Assembly: GCA_026991005.1 (NCBI GenBank)
Contig: JALXCH010000289.1
Coordinates: 1-6,040 of the forward strand
Source of the DNA: Calditrichia bacterium
GTDB taxonomy: Bacteria; Calditrichota; Calditrichia; RBG-13-44-9
Direction: 5' to 3'
Length of the DNA stretch: 6,040 nt
Under the pieces are notes generated by a model that had not been told where the DNA came from, did not search any database, and saw nothing but the letters and a program-made list of their open reading frames with translations. Below, piece after piece: positions 6,028-6,040 of this stretch; position 1 is the stretch's first letter; each line of letters starts with the position of its first letter. The translations under genes were made by a program, and so were the position numbers.

Positions 6028-6040
6028 AAATTCCAAATTC
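6028..6040. repeat. Start of another 21-base-type repeat at the window edge
   Basis: The last 13 bases, AAATTCCAAATTC, match the core of the tandem repeat at 5590-5652 over the first 11 bases. This suggests that a second array, or one unit, begins here and continues beyond the window, bracketing the inverted repeat between two arrays. Confidence 0.45.

Larger units (their letters stand above)
5695..6040. other. Gene-free region made largely of dispersed-type repeats
   Basis: I see no supported coding region here. The only reading frame of note (5690-5899, plus strand, 69 codons) runs across unrelated repeats and has no protein-like character. What it holds is an ATTCG-type direct repeat, a degenerate TTCTGAG unit, a composite inverted repeat with a hairpin, about 60 bases of unassigned sequence (5961-6027), and the first bases of another 21-base-type repeat at the right edge. 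Confidence 0.7.

Overview
The window shows three genes, all on the minus strand, followed on the right by about 540 bases of gene-free DNA rich in repeats. The M23 protein ends in a domain that starts with NYPNPFNPET and closes with KIVLTR. This is the type A sorting domain of the type IX secretion system (T9SS, FlgD-Ig-like fold). With roughly half G+C, three proteins with signal peptides and the particular intergenic repeats, this points to a Gram-negative of the FCB assemblage (Calditrichota, KSB1, Ignavibacteriota or similar). I cannot fix the phylum from the sequence alone.

Layout, in the direction of transcription (right to left). (1) 5497-4289: an exported beta-propeller-like protein of 402 aa with no assigned function. 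(2) 4292-2031: a 753 aa secreted M23-type metallopeptidase with an FN3 domain, a Rossmann-like accessory domain and the sorting domain. Its start overlaps the propeller gene's stop by 4 nt (ATGA), so the two are almost certainly co-transcribed and probably translationally coupled. (3) After a 114-base gap with a hairpin, 1916 to beyond base 1: a secreted GH18 glycosidase of the YaaH/SleL type, with an FN3 domain and the same Rossmann-like accessory domain. It is cut by the window edge after 638 codons.

Taken together, the M23 enzyme (peptide bonds of peptidoglycan) and the GH18 enzyme (N-acetylglucosamine-type glycan bonds) look like a paired exported wall- or glycan-degrading set. Both are built as hydrolase, then FN3, then the same accessory domain. 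Whether the target is the cell's own wall, another cell's wall or a chitin-like polymer cannot be told from the sequence.

The right part (5500-6040) holds the probable promoter region of the operon and then several repeat families in a row: a 21-base tandem repeat, a 27-base ATTCG-type direct repeat, a degenerate TTCTGAG-type unit, and a composite inverted repeat with a strong 15-base-pair hairpin. A fragment of the 21-base repeat reappears at the window end. No gene is supported there.
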